DNA of 64,000 nucleotides from Nonomuraea thailandensis (lineage in GTDB: Bacteria; Actinomycetota; Actinomycetes; Streptosporangiales; Streptosporangiaceae), in contig NZ_JAMZEB010000002.1 in assembly GCF_024172165.1 (NCBI RefSeq), forward strand, positions 11,115,001-11,179,000. Direction: 5' to 3'. The notes below the pieces were generated by a model. It was not told where the DNA came from. It did not search any database and saw only the letters and a list, made by a program, of their open reading frames with translations. The position numbers and the translations under genes were made by a program. Positions 17,866 through 27,134 of the stretch are shown piece after piece. The stretch's first letter is position 1, and the number at the start of each line of letters is the position of its first letter.

Positions 17866-19224
17866 ATGCACAACACCGGAACCACTGATCCCATCACAGT
17901 CGTCGATCTCTTCGCTGGCTGCGGCGGCTTTACGCAGGGGTTCCACGAGTTCCGTCCTAACGGAGCGGAGAGCCTCGGTCCGGTATTCCGCAGCATCACG
18001 GCGGTGGAGCACAACCCCGCCGCAGCGGCCACGTACGCTGCCAACTTCGGTAGCCTCCGCACCAATCCGGTAGGACCCGACACACGAATCCATGTCGGCG
18101 ACATCGAGAAGTGGGAACCCACCGAAGAGGATCTCCACGCGGACGTGATCATCGGAGGCCCTCCATGCCAAGGCTTTTCGGCTTTGAACCGGAAAAAGTT
18201 CGGCCTGGAACGCAACCGGCTGTGGGAGGAATTCGTACGCATTGTGGCGGAAATCCGGCCCAAAATTTTTGTCATCGAGAACGTCGATCGCTTCTTGAAA
18301 TCGGACGAGTTCCAAGACCTCCTCAAGGTCATCCAACCGGGTGGACTACTGGAGCACTACCGTTTGGCGGCTCCCCCGGGAGCAGATCCGAATGACTCGC
18401 CGCACGGATGGGCCGACCGGTTCCTGCTGAATTCTGCCGACTACGGTGCCGTTCAAGCGCGGCGACGAGCAGTGGTAATCGGCGTGCGCAAGGATGTCGG
18501 CGAGGTCAGGGATTTCCGATACCCGACCGCATCGCATGTCCCGCTTCCAAAGGCGAAGGGGGGGAAGAGGGGCCAGTCCTCCGACCAGCAAAATTTGTTC
18601 GATTCCTCGCAGCCTGCCTACTGGCTTCCCGTTGACGGCGTATTCATTGAATCGGGAGCCATGAGAGTCCGCGGGACCGAACTTCCGTCACGTCGCGTAC
18701 GGTTTTCAGAAATTGACGACTACGTACCGGGTGTTTTCACCACACGAGATCTGCACATCCGCCGAAACCCTCAGCCTCTCTCCCGGGCTCGTTACCGTGC
18801 GATCCCACCCGGAGGCAACAGGAACGATCTCTATGGCAAGTGGTACACAATGGACGGAAACGGCAGGATTCGAATCTTTGCAGAACCGAAGCCCGAAGGC
18901 GTAAGTACTCATGTGGAGTACCTGTCGACGGAGAGTTGGGATAATCACAGGACGGGTACCGGTGATGTTATGGGGCGGCTTCGCCTGGGTGAGCCTTCAG
19001 TCACCATCAGGACGGAATTCTTCAAACCCGAAAAGGGGAGATATCTCCACCCGACCAGGCATCGACCGATAACCCACTACGAAGCCGCCCGCATACAGGG
19101 TTTCTCCGTCGACTTCAGGTGGTGCGGGTCGAAGGTTGAGATCGCAAAGCAGATCGGAAATGCTGTCCCAATCCCGCTTGGTCGGGCCATTGCCGGGGCC
19201 ATATACGACCTCTTGCGGGGTTGA
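17866..19224 (+). CDS. dcm: DNA (cytosine-5) methyltransferase
   Basis: 452 aa. Motifs in order: I VDLFAGCGGF (13-22), IV GGPPCQGFSAL with catalytic Cys101, VI FVIENVDRF, VIII QARRRAVVIG, IX/X HYEAARIQGF and KQIGNAVP. A variable target-recognition region lies between VIII and IX. It transfers a methyl group from S-adenosylmethionine to cytosine C5. It has its own 200-bp upstream gap after vsr and converges on the leftward Z1 operon. It could serve as DrmMII for the DrmA/DrmB group, as the self-marker for the Z1 group, or both. The recognition sequence cannot be read. Confidence 0.93.
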   Translation: MHNTGTTDPITVVDLFAGCGGFTQGFHEFRPNGAESLGPVFRSITAVEHNPAAAATYAANFGSLRTNPVGPDTRIHVGDIEKWEPTEEDLHADVIIGGPPCQGFSALNRKKFGLERNRLWEEFVRIVAEIRPKIFVIENVDRFLKSDEFQDLLKVIQPGGLLEHYRLAAPPGADPNDSPHGWADRFLLNSADYGAVQARRRAVVIGVRKDVGEVRDFRYPTASHVPLPKAKGGKRGQSSDQQNLFDSSQPAYWLPVDGVFIESGAMRVRGTELPSRRVRFSEIDDYVPGVFTTRDLHIRRNPQPLSRARYRAIPPGGNRNDLYGKWYTMDGNGRIRIFAEPKPEGVSTHVEYLSTESWDNHRTGTGDVMGRLRLGEPSVTIRTEFFKPEKGRYLHPTRHRPITHYEAARIQGFSVDFRWCGSKVEIAKQIGNAVPIPLGRAIAGAIYDLLRG

Positions 19225-19339
19225 TTCCGTGACTTCACGCAGCGCGTTCCGCTAGTGAACCTACGCAGAACCAGAGGTGGGTGATTGGCAAGGTGGCTTG
19301 ATGAACGGGCGTCATCCGGAGCCAGTACTCTCCCTCGGA

Positions 19340-20089
19340 TCAGGCCTGGGATCCCCCTGGTTGCCAGGGTGCATCTGTCCTGAGTCGCGTGACCGTCTCA
19401 TTCGTCAACGCATTACACATCTCTCGGACCTGCTGGTCGGACAAGGCCCGCACGTCGAGGAACGCCAGGTACCGACGCAGCCGGGCCGTGACGTCGCGGA
19501 TCACTGCTCTGCGGGCGGCGTCTGCGGTGAGCTCGGTGACAGCTCGGGCGATCTCCCGTACGAGGCGGGGATCACCGCCGATGCTACGACGTTCCAGGAG
19601 CTGGTTGAGGTCGCTCTCGCTCAGGGCAGCCAGGATGTGCTCATGACCGGCGAACACAACGGCCTGCCACCACAATCGAGCCCAGGTGTGCCGGGTCAGG
19701 TCAGTGGCAACCCACCGTTCCTTGTTGCCCGGCCCGAAACGCCACATCGTCACATGTGGTAGGGCAACGAGGGAGAGAAAGGACCAAAGGTCTCGGTTAC
19801 CGGCTTCCGCCCATGACAGATCCAAATGGCCGCGGACCACCTTGGCCGCGTCTCGGTCGAAGGAGATCCGCGCGTCGTTGCCCGCCAGCTCCGGGAAACC
19901 GTACTCGCCGGCCAAAGTCGAGACCGCGTCGATCAACTCCCGTATGCGCTTCGGCGCGACACGACCTCCGACAGGGGCCCACGTCTGTTCCGGATGACTG
20001 TCGCGTGGGGCGGGAGGTCGTCCCGCGGCGACCTCGGCGTACTCGGCTGCGCCCACGACGGCGGGTAGATGGGGCCACAGTTCGCTCAC
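19340..20089 (-). CDS. DUF6339-like protein (last gene of Z1 operon)
   Basis: 249 aa, soluble, helical, Trp/Arg-rich. The central pattern RDLWSFLSL, then WRFGPGNKERW, then ARLWWQAVVF matches the third gene of the second module (31259-32140) closely. I believe this is the family catalogued as DUF6339, found beside Z1 and PD-(D/E)XK genes. The ATG overlaps the upstream stop (ATGA). No catalytic motif is seen; function unknown, perhaps structural or substrate-recognition. Confidence 0.8.
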   Translation of the reverse strand: MSELWPHLPAVVGAAEYAEVAAGRPPAPRDSHPEQTWAPVGGRVAPKRIRELIDAVSTLAGEYGFPELAGNDARISFDRDAAKVVRGHLDLSWAEAGNRDLWSFLSLVALPHVTMWRFGPGNKERWVATDLTRHTWARLWWQAVVFAGHEHILAALSESDLNQLLERRSIGGDPRLVREIARAVTELTADAARRAVIRDVTARLRRYLAFLDVRALSDQQVREMCNALTNETVTRLRTDAPWQPGGSQA

Positions 20090-20973
20090 TGGAAGATCCG
20101 CCCCCTACCGAGGTTCCTCACTGCACCTGAGATCTGGGTCCTGAACTCAGCAAGATCCACTGGCGAGGGCGGTGTGACGAGATGCAACGGCGACACGGAG
20201 ATGGTTCTCGCCAGCACGTCCCCGACGCTGTCGGGCGGCCATTCATCACGTTCCGCGAGTTCTGCGCGGAGATGCAGGCCGAGTTCCAACAGCAACGCGG
20301 CGACGCCTGCCTGGAGTTCGTCGAGCAGAGCCTGTTGACGTCTGTCCTTGGCGCCGCGGGCGACCGCTGCGCGCAACTCACGGTCGCGTTTGTTGATGAG
20401 CACACGGAACGTTCCGTAGAAGGGTGCGGTCAGGTCTGTGCTCGCCTCCAGATGCCAACTGGCCGTAGGGGAGAGCCGTGTGTAAGCGAAGTCGATCTCG
20501 TGCACTGGGAACATGGAGGACATGGTCTCCAGCACTACCCGCTGGACATGCTCCGCGAGCACTGAGCCGGGGACGGAGGCCACGCCGACGCCTTGCCCCA
20601 CGGCGGTGCCTGCGAGGCTGATGGTGCTGCGGAGCGACAGGGTTCCGGACAGGCGTTCGCCGACGAGTGTCGCGTCGACCGAGGCCATGCCGTTCGAATC
20701 GAACCTCACCGCCGACGCGGCTTCGGTCATGTCGGTGGTCGAGCTGGTCCAGGAGACGACCAGCACGACGTCCGCGAGGTCGAGTCCTGTCTCCTGGACG
20801 AAGCGCGCGACGTCGACCCTCACTCTTCGTGCTGCTCGCAGATCCGTGCCCGGATCCCAGCCGTCGATCTCATCCGGTAAGAGACTCCACTTGTCCGCGT
20901 CGAGCAGGTACCACGGTTCCCACACGACGGTTCCCGGACGCGGTACCAGATAGGGGCGGACGTCAGCCGGCAT
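20086..20973 (-). CDS. Uncharacterised defence-associated protein (fourth gene of Z1 operon)
   Basis: 295 aa, soluble. The N-terminal ~150 residues look like a beta-rich domain (VVLVVSWTSS, GTLSLRSTISLAG), followed by a helical half (residues ~190-260). It overlaps the ATPase gene by 11 nt and the DUF6339-like gene by 4 nt. Its positional counterpart is the 334-aa protein at 30258-31262, with weak but parallel two-part architecture. No enzymatic motif was recognised. Confidence 0.75.
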   Translation of the reverse strand: MPADVRPYLVPRPGTVVWEPWYLLDADKWSLLPDEIDGWDPGTDLRAARRVRVDVARFVQETGLDLADVVLVVSWTSSTTDMTEAASAVRFDSNGMASVDATLVGERLSGTLSLRSTISLAGTAVGQGVGVASVPGSVLAEHVQRVVLETMSSMFPVHEIDFAYTRLSPTASWHLEASTDLTAPFYGTFRVLINKRDRELRAAVARGAKDRRQQALLDELQAGVAALLLELGLHLRAELAERDEWPPDSVGDVLARTISVSPLHLVTPPSPVDLAEFRTQISGAVRNLGRGRIFQ

Positions 20974-22870
20974 CGGACGCCTCCTGGCTCACCCGGAAGC
21001 GCACGACGGCGTCGGGTACGTGCGTGGCGTAGACGTACCAGTCCGATTCCTCGCCGGCAGGTATGGTGACGGTCCTTCCGCGTGCGACGGTTCCGCCGGC
21101 GGATTGCCATTGCATGATCTGCGGAATGGCGGCACCGAGCGGCGGCTCGCTCTCGCGGCCGCCTCCTTCCACCACGACCTCGACGTCTGCGGACAGAACT
21201 CTCTTGGCGTCCCCGGCAGGGACCTTGATGTGAGCGACCAGGTATGGCCTTCCCTCGTGGACCTGCAGCAACGGACTTCCCTGCAATCGGGGTCTTCCTC
21301 CTCGTCGGAGTGTCGAACCGCCTCCGTGGCCGCTGCCACCACCCCAGCCGCCTCCGCCGCCGGAGCCGCCGCCGTTGGTGTCGGTTCCCCCAGCTCCCCC
21401 GCGACCACCGAAGTCGTCGCCAGTATCACCGTCATTCGGCCCTCGGCTCAACCGAGCGGGGACGATGCCGGCGAGCAGCGCCGACAGCTGCCCTAGTCCC
21501 TGGCCTCCTGTGCCACCGGCCTGGGGTCCGAGTCCGAGTCGTTCGTCCAGTTGCTTCTGCACGAACGTGCGTGCTCCCTGGACGACTCCTCGTGCGGTTC
21601 CGGTCAGGCCCTTGGAGATCCAGTCGTCGTGTGTGGGCGGCTCGGCGGACGCGAACAATACGTCGGCGTCCTCGGATGCCTTGAACACGCCGGCGTAGGC
21701 GAGGCGGGGGTCGGGGCGGGGTGGACCGGGAAGGTAGTCGACCACGAGTTCGGCCACGCGCATGCGGGCGACGTGATGGGAGGGACCGTCGAACGGCTTC
21801 GCCGCTCCGATCAGGAGGCGGGTGCTCGCACTGTCGGCGGCACCCAGGGCCATGGCGAAGGTGCCGGCGTGCTTGGGCGGGACGGTCCGCGAGAATGCGA
21901 CTCCGTCCCCCGCTCTGACGTCCTGCAGAGCTTCCACGAAGGGCGCCAACTCGTCGAAGGTGTGGGGTTCGGGAACCGGAACGGCCGATCCGTTGACGCC
22001 CACGACGAAGCGCATGTGTCGCCCGTGCTGGTCGGGAACCATCTTCGGCCACAGGTTCCACAGGACTGAGGACGAGATGAAGGTCGCGGCCTCCTCGGGA
22101 GTGCGGCCACGTGCGTCCGACTCGGATCCGATGGATCCCAGGTCAGCTGCCAGGATGACGACGTCCGTGCCCGTGCTGCCGTCGTCGAACCCCGGCAATC
22201 GCAGGGCCTTGGAGATCGTGTCGGCCTGTGCGGCGAGCATCGGGTCCGGTACGTCGTCCGGCGCCACAAGGCCCCACCAGTGGCGGCCGGTGAAACGTTG
22301 CTCGCCGAGGTACCAACTGTGGCCGAGCGCCGCACCCATCAGTCGGCGGGCAGCGGGGCCGTCCGCGGCGGTTTGGGTGTCCACGAGGATCGCGCCCGCC
22401 CGGCTGAGTCGATAGAAGATGCCCTTGCCGAATCCGTACGTTCCTCCGCCGAAGCGGTGGTCGCTGGGTTCTCCTACGTTCCGGAGGAACTGCACGAAGT
22501 CCGGTGTCTCCTCGCCGTGCGCGCGCTCTCCGGCGCGGAGTGGACCGCCCAGCCCTCTGGTGTTCCGGTCCGAGACCACCAGCACGACGGCCTCAGGACG
22601 GAGAGCCTTGTCAAGATCGACTTTCGACTCGCCCGGCGGTCCCGGCAGCAGTACCTCACGCCAGGTGTCGGCGTCGTCGCCGAGCACGCGGATGTCGACG
22701 CGGAACTCGACCATGCCGTCGGGCAGGTGTGCGTCCCAGCTGTTCTGCGCCGCCTCCCGTACCAGGACGGTCAACGGGTCGAGCGCGGGTCGCCCCAACT
22801 GTTTGACGATGCCCTCAGCCGCGGCGGAGCCCTCCGGAGCGAACGGCTGTGACCACCAACGTATGCTCAA
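20963..22870 (-). CDS. MORC/MutL-type GHKL ATPase of the Z1 system
   Basis: 635 aa from a TTG at 22870, which overlaps the upstream stop (CGTTGA) and has GAGGAGG ~7 nt before it. GHKL motifs: LVREAAQNSWDAH (Glu39, Asn43), VVSDRNTRGLGG (Asp101) and FGGGTYGFGKG (140-150). A Gly-rich linker (about 505-545) leads to a C-terminal beta domain. The group was described in restriction-like systems with Z1 and REase-fold proteins (MutL/MORC ATPases). ATP-dependent dimer clamping on DNA is typical of GHKL relatives. It has a clear paralogue at 28186. Confidence 0.85.
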   Translation of the reverse strand: MSIRWWSQPFAPEGSAAAEGIVKQLGRPALDPLTVLVREAAQNSWDAHLPDGMVEFRVDIRVLGDDADTWREVLLPGPPGESKVDLDKALRPEAVVLVVSDRNTRGLGGPLRAGERAHGEETPDFVQFLRNVGEPSDHRFGGGTYGFGKGIFYRLSRAGAILVDTQTAADGPAARRLMGAALGHSWYLGEQRFTGRHWWGLVAPDDVPDPMLAAQADTISKALRLPGFDDGSTGTDVVILAADLGSIGSESDARGRTPEEAATFISSSVLWNLWPKMVPDQHGRHMRFVVGVNGSAVPVPEPHTFDELAPFVEALQDVRAGDGVAFSRTVPPKHAGTFAMALGAADSASTRLLIGAAKPFDGPSHHVARMRVAELVVDYLPGPPRPDPRLAYAGVFKASEDADVLFASAEPPTHDDWISKGLTGTARGVVQGARTFVQKQLDERLGLGPQAGGTGGQGLGQLSALLAGIVPARLSRGPNDGDTGDDFGGRGGAGGTDTNGGGSGGGGGWGGGSGHGGGSTLRRGGRPRLQGSPLLQVHEGRPYLVAHIKVPAGDAKRVLSADVEVVVEGGGRESEPPLGAAIPQIMQWQSAGGTVARGRTVTIPAGEESDWYVYATHVPDAVVRFRVSQEASDAG

Positions 22871-23853
22871 CGGACCGCCTCCTCGGCGATTTCTCCCAGC
22901 GACGCCCCAGCGCTGAACGGAAGCAGGGCGGCGAGGTCGACCTGATAGCCGAGGCCTTTGACGCCGTCCGGCAACGAGCCCGTGACGAGAGACGACGGGA
23001 CGACGCGAGGAGTGTCGGGACCGACCACGATCCTGCGTACTTCCTCGATCGCGAACGTGTCCAGGTCGGACCGATCCGGCAGCTCCGACCATCCTGCCGC
23101 CGAGAGCCGCGCACGCAGGTCCGCCCGTGACGCGACTGCGCCGCGGAGCTGCTCGACGAGGTCGCTCAGGGTGCGTCCGTCGGGGCCTTCTACCACGCGC
23201 AGAAGTATGAGGTCCAATGGTCGTCCGCCGTGGGTGTTCAGCTGCTCCAAGCCGTGGACGATGATGCTGTCGCTTGCGGCGCTCAGGCCTTTCACCTCAA
23301 GGCATCGGACGGCTGCCTCGAAGTCGTGCGGTTCGTTCAGCGGCCCTCGCCATGCATCCACAGGGAACCTGGGATCCGCCTCGACGAGGGACATGAGAAC
23401 GGTGAGTTCCGCGAAGAGGCCCAGTTTGGCCTGACGCGACAGTCCACGCAGCAGACTGCTCCGGAAGAGGCGCCGCCATCGTGTGATGGCGTCGACCGCC
23501 GCCGCTGCTGGTCGCCGCGCATCCGCCACGGCCTCCAGTACGTCGGTCACGACCTCGTCGAACTCGGGGAACAGGTCGGACTCGGCGCACGACACGTCGA
23601 CGTAGGTGATCGCAGGACCGCCGAAGCGGAGCTTGCGGATCACTGTCCCTAGCACCGTAGGCCTGGGATCGGCGGATACGGCCTCGTCACCTGCGGGAAC
23701 GAGTAGGTGACGGGCACCCGTGCCATCGATCGCCACGCGGCACGGTTCCGCGTGGCATATCACCTCCAGCGGGAAGGCGGCGAGTTCCTTCGCACGCGGC
23801 CGGGTCAGGACCGCCCACGCACGCTCCAGCATGGTCGGTTCGATGTCCGTCAC
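22867..23853 (-). CDS. PD-(D/E)XK motif protein (DUF4420-like)
   Basis: 328 aa, ATG overlapping the Z1 stop by 4 nt. A nuclease-like core has Glu149 (LFAELTVL), Asp177 (HDFEA) and Glu186-x-Lys188 (CLEVKGL), in the REase-fold order. This is the nuclease-like partner of Z1 in Mza/MORC-type systems. The active-site residues appear intact, so DNA cleavage is plausible. Confidence 0.85.
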   Translation of the reverse strand: MTDIEPTMLERAWAVLTRPRAKELAAFPLEVICHAEPCRVAIDGTGARHLLVPAGDEAVSADPRPTVLGTVIRKLRFGGPAITYVDVSCAESDLFPEFDEVVTDVLEAVADARRPAAAAVDAITRWRRLFRSSLLRGLSRQAKLGLFAELTVLMSLVEADPRFPVDAWRGPLNEPHDFEAAVRCLEVKGLSAASDSIIVHGLEQLNTHGGRPLDLILLRVVEGPDGRTLSDLVEQLRGAVASRADLRARLSAAGWSELPDRSDLDTFAIEEVRRIVVGPDTPRVVPSSLVTGSLPDGVKGLGYQVDLAALLPFSAGASLGEIAEEAVR

Positions 23854-26411
23854 GCCATGTCCTCGGTATCGACGCCGAGGACCTCGTCGACGTTCTCGCT
23901 CTCCACATCGGTAAGGTCCACTGCGACGTGGGTGGCCTGGATGCTCTTCGTCCGGACGTCGCCGGGGAAGGTGATGCCCAGACCGACCACCGCCTGTGCC
24001 GCGCCGAGCGCAGTGCGCGGCGGATGTGCGGCGTCGGCGCTCTGCTGCGGGTTGACAGGTTCGCTCGTCGGGTCGATCAGGTAAAGGACGACCAGGCCAC
24101 GGTCGTGGTAGACCGGGTGGTTGTTGCGCAGGGCGACGAGTTCGCTCTCGCTCTTCGCCCTCGCCTGCGCGGCCGTCAGGCCGAGGTCCAGTGCGCGGTC
24201 CTGCTTGCTCATCAGTGTCTTGATGTCGGCGCGTTCGGCGTTGTGGTCGTTCAGCCGGGATCGGATCGAGTACTTGATGTCCAGGCCGCCCAGTCTCGCG
24301 TCCTCACCCTCGCCCGTGACGACGGCGACGGACCACATCGCCAGGCTCGGTGGGTCGCTGGTGAGCTGTTGGTCGATGTACTTGACCATGAGCGACGGCT
24401 CCAGATCCGGAGAGTCCTCGTGCACCTGGTACCGGGACAGAGACAGAAAGGTCTTCACGAGTGACACGGGGACGTCGCGGATCAGTCGGGCGGCCCCCAA
24501 GTCCTCGACCTGGCCGTGCCGGACCGACTCTTGGACGAGGTTCTCTGCGGCCTGGCGGTTGCTGTCCAACCAATCGACGTCTCGGTGCTTGAAATACCGG
24601 GTCTGCAACCGGCGTCCTGCGTAGGAGATGAAGGCCGGCTGGGCGGCGCCCATCTTGGCGGTGATCCGGAGCGACGGGTGCGTCCGAATCCGCACCGCGA
24701 CCTGGGACGGCGTCAGGTTCTCCCGCTGGTAACGGTCGATGTCGTCGCGCATCTCGTGCTCGACGGTGGCGAGGTGGCGGAACGCCGCGGCGAGGCTCGG
24801 TGTCATCCAGATCCTGGGCAGGTCCTCGTACCCCGTCCGGTACCCGAACCAGCGGCCCATCTGGAGCAGTGTGTCGTAAGCCGTCGCCGCTCGGACGAAG
24901 AAGCTGACGACGAGCCCTTCCAGCGTCAGTCCTCGGGAGAAGGTGTTGCCGCCCACGGCGATGGCGACCACGGAGGGGTCGGAGTAGTCGAGCCGGTCCT
25001 GGCTGCGGTAGTTGTCGAGGACGACGCGCGTGTCGGCGATGACCTTGCTCAGGTGTGGCAGGACCTGGTCGAACGTGTTCTGCGTCCGGTCGAAGTCCTC
25101 GGCCGGCACCCGCGACGACTCCTTCTCCCAGAGGTTCCGCCACTCGTCGAGGACCTCGGAGCGTCCGGAGGCGAGGCCGGACATGGCGTGCTTCTGCAGC
25201 GCCTGCAAAGGAGCTCGGTAGCTTTCGTGAACCGCGATCTTCACAGACGTGTGGATCAGCATCGTGCTGTGGCCGATGTCGCCACGTGCCCGCCGCGCAG
25301 CTGTGGCAAGCCAGAACCAGTGAACGGCCGTCACCAGCTCTCCGATCACGGTTGGGGCGAATCCGTCCGCGGGCTCCTTGCTGCCGGGACGCAGCAGGGG
25401 GACGTCCTCCTCGGCGACCAGGCGCACCATGTCGTAACCGTCCGGTGGGCCCTGCTCGTCGGCGGCCTCCCACTCGACGGCGTCGCGGCCGAAGATCTTC
25501 TCAGGACCGAAGTAGCCGTCGGGACGCGGCAGGTTGAGGATGAACGACCTCGGATACAGGTCTTCCTGCGTGGGGTCGATGAAGACGTTGGCGAAGGGGG
25601 TCGCGGTGTAGCCGACGTACGTGCACCGCGGCATCAGGCCCAGGAGCTTCCGGATGAGCGGGTTGATCCGACCCGTAGCCACCGAGGCTTGGTCCGCCTC
25701 GTCGTCGATGATCAGTACCGGTGCGGACGCGAGTGCCTTACGGCTGTTCGGCTTGCCTAGCCATCTGATGAGTTTGTCCAGCACGGCCGCGTTCTTCTTG
25801 ACGACCGCCAGGACCGTCTTCTCCTCGCTGAGCGCGGCCGACGCCTCGAGGGTCTGTTCGACGAAGTCGCGGGACTCGCCGGTCAGCGTCATCCAGCGGT
25901 CGGGATTGAGGTCCTTGAGGTACAGGTCCAGCCGTACCTGAGTCTGGCGGCGCAGCCCGTTGTGGATGCCGGAGAGGACGATGACCAGGCGGTACCGCAC
26001 GTCCGCCATCTTGGCGATGACCGCGGTGAAGTTGGTGGTCTTCCCACTCTGCACGTACCCCACCACGAGACCTTTCGAGTCCCATGTGGAACGGTCCGGT
26101 CGTGGGGTATGGGCGACCACGGTGCTGGACGAGTGGTCCACGGAGTCGATACGTTCGTCCGGCCACCTCTCGGCCTTGAACTGGTCCTTCAGAGCCAACC
26201 AGTAACGGTCGGACTCTCCCGGGCCGCTGTACCAGTCGTCCGAGCCGGCCGTGATGATCGGTGGACCGCCGGCCTGTACTTTCGCCTTATCCGCCTCGAA
26301 CTGACGCCGGAACTTGTCCACGGTCCCCTCGGGCAAGTCCGAGAAGCTGGCTACGGCTGCCTCGACGCCGTGGCGTCTGGCCCAGTCCGCGAAGACGGTG
26401 TACAGGCCCAA
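23850..26411 (-). CDS. Z1 domain endonuclease/ATPase-like protein
   Basis: 853 aa. Walker A GYVQSGKTT (118-126), Walker B VLIIDDEAD (232-240), YVGYTATPFANVF, and the Z1 core GGNTFSRGLTLEGL followed by LLQMGRWFGYRTGY. Z1 proteins are helicase-like ATPases in restriction-like systems. The only in-frame start after the stop is a TTG at 26411; GGGTGATGAG precedes it. It heads a five-gene operon coupled by short overlaps. Start uncertain, identity firm. Confidence 0.9.
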   Translation of the reverse strand: MGLYTVFADWARRHGVEAAVASFSDLPEGTVDKFRRQFEADKAKVQAGGPPIITAGSDDWYSGPGESDRYWLALKDQFKAERWPDERIDSVDHSSSTVVAHTPRPDRSTWDSKGLVVGYVQSGKTTNFTAVIAKMADVRYRLVIVLSGIHNGLRRQTQVRLDLYLKDLNPDRWMTLTGESRDFVEQTLEASAALSEEKTVLAVVKKNAAVLDKLIRWLGKPNSRKALASAPVLIIDDEADQASVATGRINPLIRKLLGLMPRCTYVGYTATPFANVFIDPTQEDLYPRSFILNLPRPDGYFGPEKIFGRDAVEWEAADEQGPPDGYDMVRLVAEEDVPLLRPGSKEPADGFAPTVIGELVTAVHWFWLATAARRARGDIGHSTMLIHTSVKIAVHESYRAPLQALQKHAMSGLASGRSEVLDEWRNLWEKESSRVPAEDFDRTQNTFDQVLPHLSKVIADTRVVLDNYRSQDRLDYSDPSVVAIAVGGNTFSRGLTLEGLVVSFFVRAATAYDTLLQMGRWFGYRTGYEDLPRIWMTPSLAAAFRHLATVEHEMRDDIDRYQRENLTPSQVAVRIRTHPSLRITAKMGAAQPAFISYAGRRLQTRYFKHRDVDWLDSNRQAAENLVQESVRHGQVEDLGAARLIRDVPVSLVKTFLSLSRYQVHEDSPDLEPSLMVKYIDQQLTSDPPSLAMWSVAVVTGEGEDARLGGLDIKYSIRSRLNDHNAERADIKTLMSKQDRALDLGLTAAQARAKSESELVALRNNHPVYHDRGLVVLYLIDPTSEPVNPQQSADAAHPPRTALGAAQAVVGLGITFPGDVRTKSIQATHVAVDLTDVESENVDEVLGVDTEDMA

Positions 26412-26457
26412 GACTCATCACCCTTTTCCCTGCTAGGGGAAGAAATTTAGCCGAGAG

Positions 26458-26515
26458 GAGCAAATATCACCATCAAGCCTCGATGGGAAAGCTCCTCGAT
26501 CGATAGGATTTGCTC
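26458..26515. promoter_or_regulatory. Inverted repeat in Z1 operon promoter region
   Basis: GAGCAAAT at 26458-26465 and ATTTGCTC at 26508-26515 form a perfect 8-bp inverted pair, 50 bp centre to centre, 50-100 bp upstream of the Z1 start. It may be two half-sites of an operator or a leader hairpin. No regulator is assigned. Confidence 0.3.
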
Positions 26516-27134
26516 TGAAAAATCCCATAGGTCCCAGGGCTCAGGTGGCTGCATGCGACTACAGGGGCAGATAGGCGCTGGGGTTCGACCGGCCGTCCAC
26601 GCCCCACATGAATAGTGCTTGTCCTCGACGGGCCGGTTCGGCGTTTGACGTTCGCACGGAGCTGGCTGGCGATGGAGACGACCACCTCGTTCGAGCGGCA
26701 GCAGGTCCGCGGGGTGGTATACAGAGGTGTGGTGACCATACGCTCGTCGGCACCAGTGTCGTCGACACCACTTGCAAGTGCTCGACCGCGGAGACCGCGC
26801 TCCCGACGAGGACGCTGCCAAGCGGGCAGGTCTCGGCACGGTCGTCGTCGGTGTATTGATAGGCCGCCGCATCCTCGTGTTGGGCGGCAGGACGCGCTTC
26901 CCGCACACCCGGACGAGCCCTTCAATCAGGTGGCGCTGGCGGGCCAGCGGCGGGCTCGTCGTCCTTGGCCGTAGTCAAGGGCATGCCGACCGGCATTGCC
27001 CATGCTTCGAGTTGGCTACCTGCGCTGGCGTACGGCTCTTGGACGGAGTCCTGAGCATCAGGGACACGACCGAATACGGAGACGCTGGCATCCGCGTCCG
27101 GCATCGCACTGAAGGTCTGCGGACATGCCGCTCA
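26516..27134. other. No supported gene
   Basis: Overlapping open frames on both strands lack known domains, good start sites and consistent codon bias. It may hold an old gene relic upstream of the Z1 operon. Confidence 0.45.

Noticed and set aside
21432..22852. Long plus- and minus-strand frames across the MORC-like ATPase gene
   Set aside because: They are shadows of the ATPase gene, which shows GHKL motifs in its own frame.
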